Under the pieces are notes generated by a model that did no database searches, was not told where the DNA came from, and saw only the letters and a list, made by a program, of their open reading frames with translations. The position numbers and the translations under genes were made by a program. 64,000 nt of DNA from Sphaerolaimus hirsutus (lineage: Eukaryota > Nematoda > Chromadorea > Monhysterida > Sphaerolaimidae): contig OZ038452.1 in NCBI GenBank assembly GCA_964036195.1, positions 17,664,704 through 17,728,703 of the forward strand, given 5' to 3'. Positions 1-11,285 of this stretch are shown here, piece by piece (position 1 is the stretch's first letter; each line of letters begins with the position of its first letter).

Positions 1-2162
1 ATTCAATCCGCGTACCGACAATCAGCGACGATTTATGGCGGAACGCAATTTCGTTGTTTTTTGGAATGCTCGCCGAATCAAAGCTCACGCATCGCAAAGT
101 GGAAAGGCACTGGAAAACTAGCACTGCAATAAACCAGCGCATTCTCACAAAGGTAGTTAGGGTAAAGGTACTGTCAGTAATTTATATCACACTACATAGT
201 CCCGGTAATGATGCCATTTGGAAAAGCGGTGCCGGGTAAAATTACAAAGGAACTTAATGGGGGCGGCAACCACGCATCGCTAGGGTGCCTTGTCAGGCGA
301 CAAATTTCAGACAAAGATCCGAATCCCTGCTGAACTACGGCAGAATGTTTATGCAGCCTTATCGAGCCAATGACAAGTGAAGCTGTGGGACAGGTCCCAC
401 TCTGGTTCCATTCTTAAAAAAACGAAATCCTAAATACCTAAATTGCAGAGCATAGTTGTTTAAACGTATTCACGTTTACTCGATAATTACGGATACTCTA
501 GTACTGCGTAAATACGTTCAGTACTTTTAACAACTCTGTTGCAGAGTTAGCATGACAATCAGAAAAACACGTGTTGATGAACCAGCCGGCGGTCACCGGT
601 GCGAATTTTTCCACCGTTTTCGGCGTGTGTCTATCAAATTCGCAAAGTTTTGCATAATGGTCGCCAGCATTAGTGTATTTGGCTGCCTGTACATAAACAC
701 GTTGTATTTATTTGAAAATGCTTTTTGGCAGCTGTGCGACAATTGTCGCACTGCAAACATTTACAAGTAGCGGGGTTAATGGTTCTGAATGGCAGGGGCC
801 AATGTCGGAACAGCATAAATACATAGCTAGTTGACAGCGACCCATTAGTATGATATACGAACCGGCGCTAAGCGGTGCAACGTTGCAAATTAGTGTCTAC
901 GACGAGGGTTGAAGCAACAAATTAGGTAGGTATCTACATAAATATTCCACTTGCGCATGGATCCTAGGCCGGGAGACCTGCTCTTGATGGCGAAATATCT
1001 CAGATATCCAGGGAGTTCCTGAAAGCAAAAACGTGTGTCGGGGGACCCGTGTCACCGTGTCCACAGACATCGACAAAATGGATGAAACGACGCGCCATAG
1101 TATTTAGTGCAAATTAAGGCTCGTAATCCATCACACACAGCCGACAAACGTGTATTCAGTATTTTACTCGGTCACGGCAAAAAAAAAAACTGAAACGCTA
1201 TACAGCTGCCTGTCAACCCTACGGGCATCCATCTCGCGATGGGGGAGGGGAAATTTCGGTCGTTCAATTCCTGCAGGAGCCGCGTGCTTACGTTTTTCCG
1301 CCAACTAAGTCCTAACTGGGCGCCGCGCGGCAAGGGGCGGCGTGGGAAGCGGCGAGTAAGGCGGCCGAGTGTCGCTGCGCCGCGCTGCTGCTGCCGCGGC
1401 GCACCGACGCCACTGTTTCAGTCGGGCCACGCAAATTAATGTAGCAGAATAGAAACGAATGTGACTAGCGCCCATCCGACCGTTTATAGGCGCGTGCGTA
1501 GCGCATGCCCATATCATGCGCGACGTAATTTTCAGTATGATCAGCGTATGAAGAAGTAGGTATTCAACACAATTTTTATGTGCAATACGATCTTCTCTGT
1601 GTGCTGGGCGATTTGCTGAGCAAGCAGAATAAAAACTGGAGAACACAAAAATTTGTAAATTTGGAATCAGTATCTATCATCCTACACCTGTGTGATTTTA
1701 CATAGGTTTTTCGATATAGGTATTTACGTAAAAAAATATATTCGAATACATGTGTATACTTTTACGATTCTGCGGACCAACGTACGGAATGAGTAGCCAG
1801 AGAATGTTGCATTTGGGATGGTATTTAACGGTTCCCTAGGCGTCCCCGCAGCACCGCGGATAAATCCCACACCATGTCAATCCAAGTGACAAAAAATTTT
1901 ATCCTGAGAAACTGTTTGCAGGGCTTCTGAAAATTCATTCGTTACTTAACAGAAAGTTGGCACTTTTTTGGCAGTTGGCCAACGGTCGGCCATGCCGCAG
2001 TTTATCTAACATCAGAATAAATCAGCTTGAAATTCATCAGTTGACAGAGCGTGGGATTGGCGCGGTACTACGGCTGTGATTAGTCTGTGGTATTTAGCAC
2101 AAAACAGTGGAATGTCGCGCGCCTTCAATTCATTATTCGAAATTAACTCATATTTGAGAACA

Positions 2163-5100
2163 TCAAAATGCCAATAACAGCAACAACAATATGCTTGAAA
2201 ACTGGGAATTGATCGAGTGCAAATAGTTCACATTTTCAGCTTTACGCCAGATCAATCTGACTCCGATTTCGACACAAAATACCACAGAAGACAGTAGAAA
2301 TCCACCAATTAGCGCCGCTACGATTGGAATGACATCCCGTAAACTCATTGTGCGAGTGTCCAGTGGGCCGCTGCACGCCGCCTGTTGTACAGTTTCAGGA
2401 ATTACAATAAACTGTCAGAATTTAAGTTGAACTTATTGCTTACCGAGCTTAACTCAATTTTCGAAATTTTTGAGTTATCGACTTTTAAGAAGTGTACACC
2501 TGCGGCATCTGCCTCAGTTTTAAATGGCTGTGGCAGTCATCAGATTCATGCAACTGGTCGCGTTAGGTTCAAGTTGGGAATGATTTACCATGTTTTTTCA
2601 GTGTTCGCAGCACCATCATGATAATATTCAATTTTCAAAAAAATCCACCCCGCTCACGGGCTTGCAGTAAATAAATGGGCGCGCGTTGTCATAATGGCTG
2701 AATATCACTGACATAGTGTACTGCTGCTTGTCAATGACTTTGTTAAATTCTTTTAGCCTTGAACGGGGAAAATTCTTGTTAAAAATGAAGTGTGCCCGCA
2801 ACGATTGACCTGCGGCAATAAAATTTCTTATTTGAGTTTGATCATCAGTTTGAATCGATTGCATATATTTGGCAGAAATTTAGGGCCCAGATGTTTGTTT
2901 ACACTATCAGAATTTCGGTATATGAAAATGTTTTAGTTTTAATGAAGATTTCACTCGCAATTGATAAACTCACGACTCAAGTTCTTCAGTTCCAGAACAA
3001 TAGGGTCGCATATGCAAACGTCAGCCGCAAATGCATCTTCCCTGAAAGTTTATGTTTTATTACCTATTGTCCTGGCCAATATTTAATTTTAGGACTAAAA
3101 TTTCAAAAACTGATTAATCATCCTCGGGTGCATTTGAGTTTACCATAATGGCCGCCCACACACTAGTTGACACATGTCTGTCAACTGGTGGCAGTCCCAA
3201 GCCCTGTAAAGTGTAAAGTAAAGTGTCAAATGTAAAGTCAAATGCAATGTAAACTGTCAATTGTCATGCAAAGTTCAGTAATAAAATCTTTTCGTTTTTG
3301 TTTTGATTGACACTTTACTTTGCATTTGACTTTACATTTGTCACTTTACTTTACACTTTACAGGGCTTCGGACTGCCCCCTGGTCTGTCAACTCAGATTT
3401 CGTCTTCACGTGTCGCGGAGCGATCTCCAAATGCACATGCGGCAATGTTGTAAATAAATATGACGACATTAGGGATGGCCAAAAAATATTTTTTTAACGA
3501 CCCTGTTTTGTTTTTTTAAAACATTTTGTTTTCATTTAAAACATTTTTTCAAATTTAAAAAGGGTTTTTTTAAAGGCTCCCAAATATGGTTATGAGTTAA
3601 CATATACAGGTATATTAGACTATTGCCAGTATTTTGTGATGTTAAGTATAGCCATAGAATGGCTGTGGAGCCATGGGATAGCATTATAAGTGGAGATTTC
3701 TGTCAAAAATATATCGGTTTTTGTCGAATCTTCGTGACTTCAAGTCAAGTTTTGCATGGAATAGCACCAGGGACATATACAGGATTTTTGAGCGGGGGGG
3801 CTGCTTGTTTACGGAGGCCGGCGAGGGGGGGGGGCTCAGCCCCCCCTAAAATTTTAGCTACATAGTGGCGGAATGACGCCATGGTGCTGCAGCCCCCCCG
3901 CCCCCCCTGGATACGGCCCTGAATAGCACTCGTATTGAGTTATAAGAGAAGGCTAATCCAATGACAGTGGTGAATCACACTGCAGAAGTATGTGGGAGCA
4001 CATTGGCTGGATATTATATATTACAGTACCATATCACGGCTTATTATTACACAATAGCATGAACAAATGGAAGCTTTCACACTAAAGATGCCTCAAAACC
4101 AATGAAAACAACCACCAATGGTAAAGTGGGAGTGAAATTGCGCGCTTGCGCGCAAAAAAATGGCAAAATATGTAGTGCACAGTACAAATTTTTTTGGCTG
4201 ATGTTAAAAAAACGGTTTCGATGCCTCTGTGTTTTTTATGTAAAAAAAACATTTTTTTAAAAGGATGGTTAAAAAAACATCGGCCATCCCTAGACGACAT
4301 GTGCATTTGCAGATCGGTCTGCTACACGTGAAGCCAACATCTGAGTTGACACGGACCAGTTGACACACGTGTGTCACCTAGTGTGTGGGCCGCTAATACT
4401 GTGAATGCACCTCTAATGTGGTGTTTCTTTTGATTGGAAACAGAAATTTTAAGTGCTATAACCTTTGATTTGATTAGAAAGGGATATTGAAATAATGTTT
4501 TCGGTATTGTGTTTATCTCTATCAATAGCATAAGATGTAGAGAAAATTTTAGTTGAAATTTAGCATTCCGAAATTGGCCCAAATCGTATATCACGTGTAT
4601 ATGTAACCGATCAAGTGTCAGCTTTCTACCCCCTGCATAGCCAAAGGTATTGCATCCTGTATGTAAGTCAAAAATGGGTGCTGACCAAAACAACTCACGC
4701 AACATAAACTGCCTTGCCAGCGTCTACCATCCCCCAAAATAAATTTGACTCAGTTAGGTTACTGCTGTGGGTAAGTTTCCTGAGGCGAGCAGGAGGATAC
4801 TCTAAAAATGACTCTTTCACAGCACTATATTCTGAAAATAACTCTATGACATGTGCATTCTGATCATAAGTAACCAGTCTCAATTCACCCATCTCCATCA
4901 GCTGCATCATTTCTCGCAAGTTGGTGAAAATAAGGTGCTTTGCCTGAAACACAATGGCATGTTAGTGAAAAATACCTCTCCTTGAATAACTCCCCACTTA
5001 AAATAATCTGTCAAAAATTCCATGTACTTGTTCGAGGATTTACAGTATAAATAGTGCATTTGAGCGCCAATCCAGAGGGGGGGTGTTCGGATCCCACCTT

Positions 5101-8100
5101 AGAGTAAATATAACTTTTTTACATACCGTAAATCCTCGTATAAGTCCCTGGGGGAGTTATTTTTTCATCATAATTTTTTGAGGGGAACTCATTCGAGGAT
5201 TTGCGGTATGTAAATAAAGTACACTTATTTACATTCAAATGGATCACACTAACAGGAACAACCAAGCCAAGTAGAATCATGTTGGCATATATCGCGAACA
5301 TCAAAGTGCACAGCAGCGACAAAGGCGTCAGGCAGCCATTCAGGCCGATATGGTCCAGTGCGGCATTCCAGGAATGACCAGGAAAAAGTCCGACAACAAA
5401 GTCCCAAGTCCTGCATCCTTCGGAGACATTCAGTTGTTAAACACAGCATTATAACTTGGTGCGCTACATGAAATGGCACGCCTCAACTAAGGTACAAACG
5501 AGTTTGTCTGAATTCCATGTGTTGTCCCGATGCCCGAATCACAGTACTGAGATTTTGAAAAATATCAGTCCCGGGCCAAATCCTTCAAGTGAAAATAGGA
5601 CCAAATGTCAGGACCTCGACCGGAAAATTACCCTTTAGAATCACCAACTGTGACCTCAACTTTAAATTTAACTTTGACACTTTGTAGGACAACCCGTGGT
5701 AGTTTGCGAGTGGGTGGATATAAAATCGAGGCCAGGCCACTTCAAATGCTAATTACTTCAAATTCTGCCAAAAAGCTCACTTCAAATGTTGTAAGGCATC
5801 ACTTCACATGAGGCTACACTTAGTACCGTAAATTCTCTAGTTGGGCGACCGGCGTACTATTGTTTTCAACACATTTTTAGGGGGCGCACTATTGGAGAGT
5901 GGCGCATTATATTTTGCCTGAAATCAACAACTCCACTGACCACATAACTCAAGTGTGAGGATGACATTGTAAAGCAATAAACAGTGTATAGTGGCGGTAG
6001 TGACTAGTGATGTTAAAGGCACCAGGAAAAATAGCACCGAACCGCACCGGCACCTTTCCCATCACGTGAAAAGGGCACCTGGCACCCTGGGGCACCAGCC
6101 AAAAAATGCCACCGCACCGCACCGGCACAAGTGCCATTCTGAAAAAATGGCACGGGCACCTAAGGGCACCGGAGGGTTGCCGGTGCTAGCACCGAAAGGC
6201 ACAGCACTGGGTATAATTTTGTGTAGTGTTATTAAAAGTGCCAGGACATGGTGGGCAGCGTCAAATGCGCCAACTGCCATGGTGCTGAGCACCAATAGTG
6301 CCACAACGCAATGGCACCTGAAGCCAAAAGAGTCATGGCGCTAATTGTGCACTAACTCCATGCACTTTCGCAGGTGCCAGGAGTACTCAGCCCCAGGACC
6401 AGGACATTTGTTTGATTTTAACAACATCACTCCTTTCTGACACGTCGGAATGACTTTTATCCCACTCAGAATCAATAATTGTTTTCTTTAAAATTGCTAT
6501 TTTTATGTTTGTCAAAAGATAAACAATAAAAAAGTGGCCATGGGCACATGTTCAATGTGAATTTGATTGGGTCACTTTTTTCATGAACACATGTCCTGGA
6601 ATAAACCGCATCTCACGCCCTTGAAACCCTGCTGGTGCCTTTCCCGGTGCCCCACTTTTTCTGGCCGGTGCTAGCACCTAAAGGCACCCTCAAAAAAGGG
6701 CACCACACCGCACCAGCACCGGTGCTATTCTGAAAAAAATAGCACTGGCACCGACAGGGCACCTCTGAAAATTGTGAGGGCACCGCACCAGCACCGGTGC
6801 TGGTGCCCTTCAGTGCCCAGCACCGGGGCACCAGTACCCCGGTGCCTTTACATCACTAGTAGTGACGCGGCTGGTGCTCTTGCAAACTGCCAGCTGCCTT
6901 GTCTGAAAGCGCGGAATCCGCGGCTTGCGCAGATTGCGACATCGTTACGTCGGTTTTTTCTTTTTTTCTTAGGGTGGTGCATTATTGGAGAGTGGCGCAT
7001 TATTGGAGAGGGCGCATTATACTCGCACAACGTGCGAAGGGTGGCGCACTATTGGAGAGGGTGCATTATTGGAGACCTGGCGCCCAATTAGAGAATTTAC
7101 GGTATTTATGCCACCATTAAATCACTTCATGCTTGCTCATCTAATGCAGCACTAAAGTGGATTTCATGACCATTAAACACGAATACAGAAGTGAAATGAG
7201 AATTTGAAACTAGCATTTGAAATGATGCACTACAGCATTTGAAGTGAGCTTTTTGGCGGCATGCGAAGTGACTAGCATGTGAAATGATGCACCCCCTATA
7301 AAATACCGTTCTAAGCTAGCTACTGCCATTCCGCAAAGCGAAACGAGGGTAATCGGTCAGAAAGTACAATACAAAAAATTTGTTAAGGGTGTTACTTCAA
7401 GGGTTATTTTGAAGAAATACCGCAGAATAGCGACATACCTTTTACAAATTTTACAATAATGAAGACAAGCAATGCTATGCCGAACATCGCCAACCAAACA
7501 CGTGGACCAAACATGCCCAAGCTGCTAAAATCGACGTCAAATAATCTGTTATTGGCGCCGTTTATCGGCTGATCTGCAGGACTGGTCGTGGTGAGGGCGG
7601 CATAGTGCTCGCGCATGAAAAAGCTCTGTGAAAACTGAAATTCCTGCTTTCTGTTTGGGTTTTCGTAACCTTCCTCGGAGAGCACGTCGATGGCGCCCCT
7701 GTGCAGTAGTCCCATCAAGGACCTCTCTGTGACAGTGCCACTTTTGCCGACGACACTTCGCAGTGGGAATGAAAAAGTTTGTCAGATTTTTCTTGTTTGC
7801 CTTTTCCTATCAGATGGAATGCTCACCCAAAGGGAAGTATGTCATAAAAAATCACCATCTGGACTTTCCAGGGCAAGAATCTAAACAGTAATTGGATAGA
7901 CTCGAGACTCGCACCGGGCCAATTGCAATTGGCATCCCTTTTGATGGCACCTGCAACATGATCATCGTGAAAGGCAAAACAGCACAAAAATACAGTCGGA
8001 ATATCAGGATTTTAGTAGAATTTAACCGTAAACTAAGTACCTTTTCGGGGTTCCTGTCAATTTCAGCGTTGAAGATCAATTTTAAATATTTAATGGAAGA

Positions 8101-9567
8101 TTACTTCCAGTTGAAAAATGTATTTACCATATTTCCTCGAAATACCCCAGGGGGTTTATTTTTTCAGAGTGGAAATTTTGAGGGGGGTATTTCGAGGGGG
8201 GCTTATTTGAGGGGGGTTATTATTTCGTCAGAAATTTTCACGAAATTCATAGTAAAGAGTACGCTTTTATGTACCCAAAACAGGTAATCAACGTGTCCAA
8301 GTAAGGTATATTTGGACATATCAACGTCCATCGCTACACAAACTAGTATATGTGTAGCTGTGACGCAAACTGCGACCGATATATACACCATGTACATTGC
8401 ATACATCATGTACATAATTCATGACGGGGGTATTTCGAGGGGGGTTTTATTTCTACCTAGCTCAAAAACACCTGGGGGTATTTCGAGGGGGGGTTAATTC
8501 GAAGGGGGGGTAAATCGAGGAAATACGGTACCTAAAACGCTGTAGGACAACGATGGAAAAAACACAGAAATTGAACACAAACTCATTGAGTTTCTGTGTT
8601 TTTGTTTTACACAGAAACATGGAAACTCACCAATTTTTAAAAACTCAAAGCTCAATTGGGTTTTTTTTGGTGAACACAGAAACATGGAAACACAGAAAAG
8701 TTTTTTTGAGTTTTTTCCAGCGAAGAGGTTGGATGCACATGAATTCAGTTAACCTAAACAAGATAAGATATGCATGTATAGTATGTAAATATGTGCATAA
8801 TGTATTCATATTTTTTGATGGAACAAAAAAAGAAATTAAAGATGGCATGCACATCTCCTGGTGGATTTGACAATTTAAGTTTTCACATGTTTAAGTATAG
8901 TTGTAGTTCAAATCAATTCCGTAGTCTTCCATACAGTGTTTCTTCCATACCATACCCAAAAAAAACAGAAATAAAAACAGAGTCACTAAGTTTTTTTTCT
9001 GAGAAAAAAATCAAAACACAGGTGTTCATTTTTGAAAAACTCAAAACACAAAGTGTTTTTTTGGAGAACTTACCCATTGTTGCTGTAGGAAACTTGTTCA
9101 TGGATTCACGCCTGGTGCCAGTCCCAAGCTCTGTGAGGTGTAAAGTCGAGTGTCAAATGTCATCAAAATTGTCATACGAATGTGTCAATTGTCATGCAGT
9201 GTCATACAAATTTGTCAATTGTGGTTCTGTGTCAAAATTTCTGTAATACTTTCTTTCGATTAAGATTTCGCATGACATTTGATTTGACACTTGACTTTAC
9301 AGGGTTCGGGACTGCCCCCAGGTACGTTTGGCCATTGCGTTTTACAGTATTAAAAATCACAAGGTTACCGTATCTTTCCAATTGCCTCAGAGCACAGGGT
9401 TCATTCATGTCACTGTGAGCAAATACGCCAACTCGCAATAAGAATGAGTTATTGTCGCTGTGTTGAAACCCATTCGCCAAATTTACAACGCGATAGCGGT
9501 AATCATTGGCACCAAATACCAAATTTTGCATGGGAAGACCAGTGGTAGGGCAGATATCAGAACCCAT
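2163..9567 (-). CDS. Ionotropic-receptor-like (IR/iGluR family) gene, seven predicted exons
   Basis: Predicted coding exons in reading order: 9567-9369, 7950-7827, 7722-7439, 5417-5254, 4943-4699, 2826-2713, 2370-2163. All phases fit, giving about 445 residues from the ATG at 9567. Ionotropic receptors are ligand-gated cation channels of chemosensory neurons with a split ligand-binding domain. Exons 1-3 give the S1 lobe (SLMGLLHRGAIDVLSEEG), exon 3 ends in transmembrane M1 (VWLAMFGIALLVFIIVKF), exon 4 holds the pore/M3 part (CLTPLSLLCTLMFAIYANM), exons 5-6 the S2 lobe (RLVTYDQNAHVIELFSEY, LFWGMVDAGKAVYV), and exon 7 the last helix (SLRDVIPIVAALIGGFLL). Family assignment rests on this S1-M1-M3-S2-M4 order and style; I cannot assign a subfamily. 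IRs are usually longer, so an upstream exon with signal peptide is probably missing. Acceptors at 5418 and 2827 are weak. Introns hold several MITEs. Confidence 0.75.
3189..3379. mobile_element. MITE of the GCCAGTCCC (introner-related) family
   Basis: A foldback of about 190 bp begins GGCAGTCCCAAGCCCTGTAA and ends GGGCTTCGGACTGCCCC, flanked by CTGG on both sides (3185-3188 and 3380-3383). The interior is the family's repeated AAAGTGTCAAATGTAAAGTC and its complement. It lies inside the outer element at 3151. It lacks an AG at its right edge, so it would not splice out by itself in either orientation. Confidence 0.75.
3480..4292. mobile_element. hAT-like MITE, TAGGGATGGCC family
   Basis: TIRs TAGGGATGGCC..GGCCATCCCTA are flanked by the 8-bp direct repeat GACGACAT (3472-3479 and 4293-4300). 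An 8-bp target duplication is the hallmark of hAT transposases. The interior is T/A-homopolymer-rich and carries the palindromic box GCGCGCTTGCGCGC near 4139. No transposase is encoded, so it is non-autonomous. Confidence 0.9.
3768..3921. mobile_element. hAT-like MITE, CAGGGACGTAGCC family, nested
   Basis: The ends are CAGGGACATATACAGGATTT..GGATACGGCCCTG, with the 8-bp duplication AATAGCAC at 3760-3767 and 3922-3929. It is inserted inside the element at 3480-4292. G- and C-runs flank a short centre. Confidence 0.9.
5824..7104. mobile_element. TACCGTAAATTC.. MITE interrupted by a hAT-like element
   Basis: The left end TACCGTAAATTCTCTAGTTG and the right end CTAGAG-like AATTAGAGAATTTACGGTA are inverted repeats. 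Subterminal GGCGCACTATTGGAGAG-type motifs occur on both sides. The middle is occupied by the insertion at 6005-6858. It lies in an intron of the ionotropic-receptor-like gene. Confidence 0.65.
6005..6858. mobile_element. hAT-like MITE filled with GGCACC/GGTGCC repeats
   Basis: TIRs TAGTGATGTTAAAGGCACC..GGTGCCTTTACATCACTA are flanked by an exact 8-bp duplication GTAGTGAC (5997-6004, 6859-6866). Both arms are dense arrays of GGCACCGG/CCGGTGCC words, so the transcript would fold strongly. The long open frames here are by-products of this repeat. Confidence 0.85.
8125..8530. mobile_element. MITE, TACCGTATTTCCTCGAAAT family
   Basis: The left end TACCATATTTCCTCGAAATA and the right end TCGAGGAAATACGGTA are inverted repeats, with CCCCC/GGGGG tracts inside. 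The same ends recur at 21476-21913, 27358-27783, 42186-42447, 49873-50253 and elsewhere. Confidence 0.7.
9111..9324. mobile_element. MITE of the GCCAGTCCC (introner-related) family
   Basis: It starts GGTGCCAGTCCCAAGC and ends CGGGACTGCCCCCAGG, with AAAGTGTCAAATGTCAT-type interior repeats. Flanking bases do not form a clean direct repeat. In plus orientation the ends would read GT..AG. It lies in the first intron of the ionotropic-receptor-like gene, about 45 bp past the donor. Confidence 0.65.
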
Positions 9568-9879
9568 ATTTTTCTTTTATTGTCCATGCAACTTTAGGTA
9601 ATGGTAATTTTAGCGATATGGTTCCGTATTAAAATAACTAATCTGCTGATATAATCACTTCAGAAAACCCATCGATGGGGCAGAGTCGTCAAGTCCACAA
9701 AATGCGATTTTGAGTAAATCGTATTTTAAGTTTCAAATCCAATTCCAGGCCCGCGGCCGCGGGGCCTGTCCAATTTAGCTCTCTCATGCTTTCCATTAAG
9801 TTCCATATGTTGACAATAAAGTGTCATATTTTCAGCCCCTGCTCTCAACCTATGTCAAAAATAGGGTGTCCATAAAATT

Positions 9880-10300
9880 CCATTCAGTCAGAGCAAAACT
9901 TGTTTTGGGGATGGAAATAGACTTGTCGACTTCTTGCACGCGAGAACATTTTTGTTCCCGGGGATGATGAAACAGCCTTTTATGAAAATTATGGACTTGT
10001 CGCCTTTTAGAATTGGGTTGGCAGTGGACTTATCACATTTATTGCTTTTTTCCCCAACAAAAATGAAGACGGATGGACTTGTCGACTTTTAGTCCAAAGC
10101 TAAGTAGACTTCTCGACTTCTTGCGCAATTTTTTTGCATTTTTGCCCAAAAATGTCAAATTCGACACTATATAGGCATTTGAGGTCAAAAAATTTATGGA
10201 AAATAATGAAAAATGTGCGGGAGTAGCCCCAGATGACGTTTCCGGGCCTAACTCGAAATATTCATATTTTGGACTTGTCGACTTTTAGAATTGGACGCCT
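9880..10300. repeat. Interspersed short repeat GGACTTGTCGACTTTTAG
   Basis: Six or so diverged copies of ACTTGTCGACTTYTWG recur at irregular 40-100 bp spacing (for example near 9911, 9984, 10074, 10106 and 10268). An inverted relative, GTCGTCAAGTCCAC, is near 9686. The rest of 9570-11200 holds nothing I recognise apart from an AT-rich palindrome near 10480-10515. Confidence 0.55.
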
Positions 10301-11285
10301 CAAATACAGATATTTTGTGACCGACAATGCATTTCAAAAAAGGCATTTTTTAAAAGCAAACCAAACACGTGAAAAGAGGCACTAAGTGTTCTTCTTGAAA
10401 ATTTAGCGTTTCACATCTTTTACCTGAATATATTGATACATTTATGCCTAAATACCGTCTCTACCGTTTTTACCTAAATATATACCTATATATTATATAA
10501 ATATATAGGTATATTCATATGGTACATACCTTGGTAAGATTAGGGATGAAAAATCATCACCTTTTTACATGCGCATTAATTTTTTCTCTCCAAAAATTAG
10601 ATTGAGGTTAGCTATTTTCGAAGTGGCCTGAAAGAATTTGTAAAACGGCCAGACATTATATTATGGATTTTATAAAAGTGGTTTTGAAAAGCGTTAAAAT
10701 TGGGTTCTTGATAAAAAAAATTCCAACCCCACTGGTGAATAATTGTGTTTGTATATCATAAAGGAACTAGGTATAATTTGCACAAACTCCGAGGAGTGTC
10801 ATGCAAGCTGCCTCAAATAAGACTACCGGTAGTGCCAAAAGAAGTTTGCCCTGGCTTACAGCAACATGGCTGGCAACTACGGCGCTCGTAGAATGGCTGT
10901 CATTTTTAATGGTCGTAGAGGCTCTCAGGGGGTTTCCTATCTGGCGCTGTGTTTGTACAACGTTTTTGCTTTGAGATGCACTTAAATATTTGCAAGTCAC
11001 TTTGCTACTTGGAAAACACGGCTATAAAGACGTCCTTAAAGGCAGAAGCAGGATGCATTGTAATTACCATGTAGAAGGGTGTCAGACTTGGATTGGACAC
11101 CGTTTGCTTTCCAATCGTAGTCGACTCTAATTAACTAGAAATATCTACAATGTAAATAAATGCAAAGAACGAACAAAGCAAACAGCGATCAGATGTTCAT
11201 TTGAGGCGAACGGATTTGGATTTAGATGAGCTGTTAATTGGGAACCTTCTTTTTATAAACACACGAAAAACAACTAGAATTTCGA

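Larger units (their letters stand above)
3151..4393. mobile_element. MITE of the CACACACTAGTTGACA family, host of nested insertions
   Basis: The left end at 3151 (CCCACACACTAGTTGACAC) and the right end at 4393 (reverse complement GCGGCCCACACACTAG..) are inverted repeats. An inner inverted pair, TGTCAACTGG/CCAGTTGACA, lies at each side. Removing the elements at 3189-3379 and 3480-4292 leaves a compact foldback like the intact copy at 19351-19627. It lies in an intron of the ionotropic-receptor-like gene. Confidence 0.7.

Noticed and set aside
1-2160. Short open frames in the first 2.1 kb, including a GC-rich patch at 1230-1440
   Set aside because: No exon-like bias, splice pairs or repeats that I could support; I see nothing definite here.
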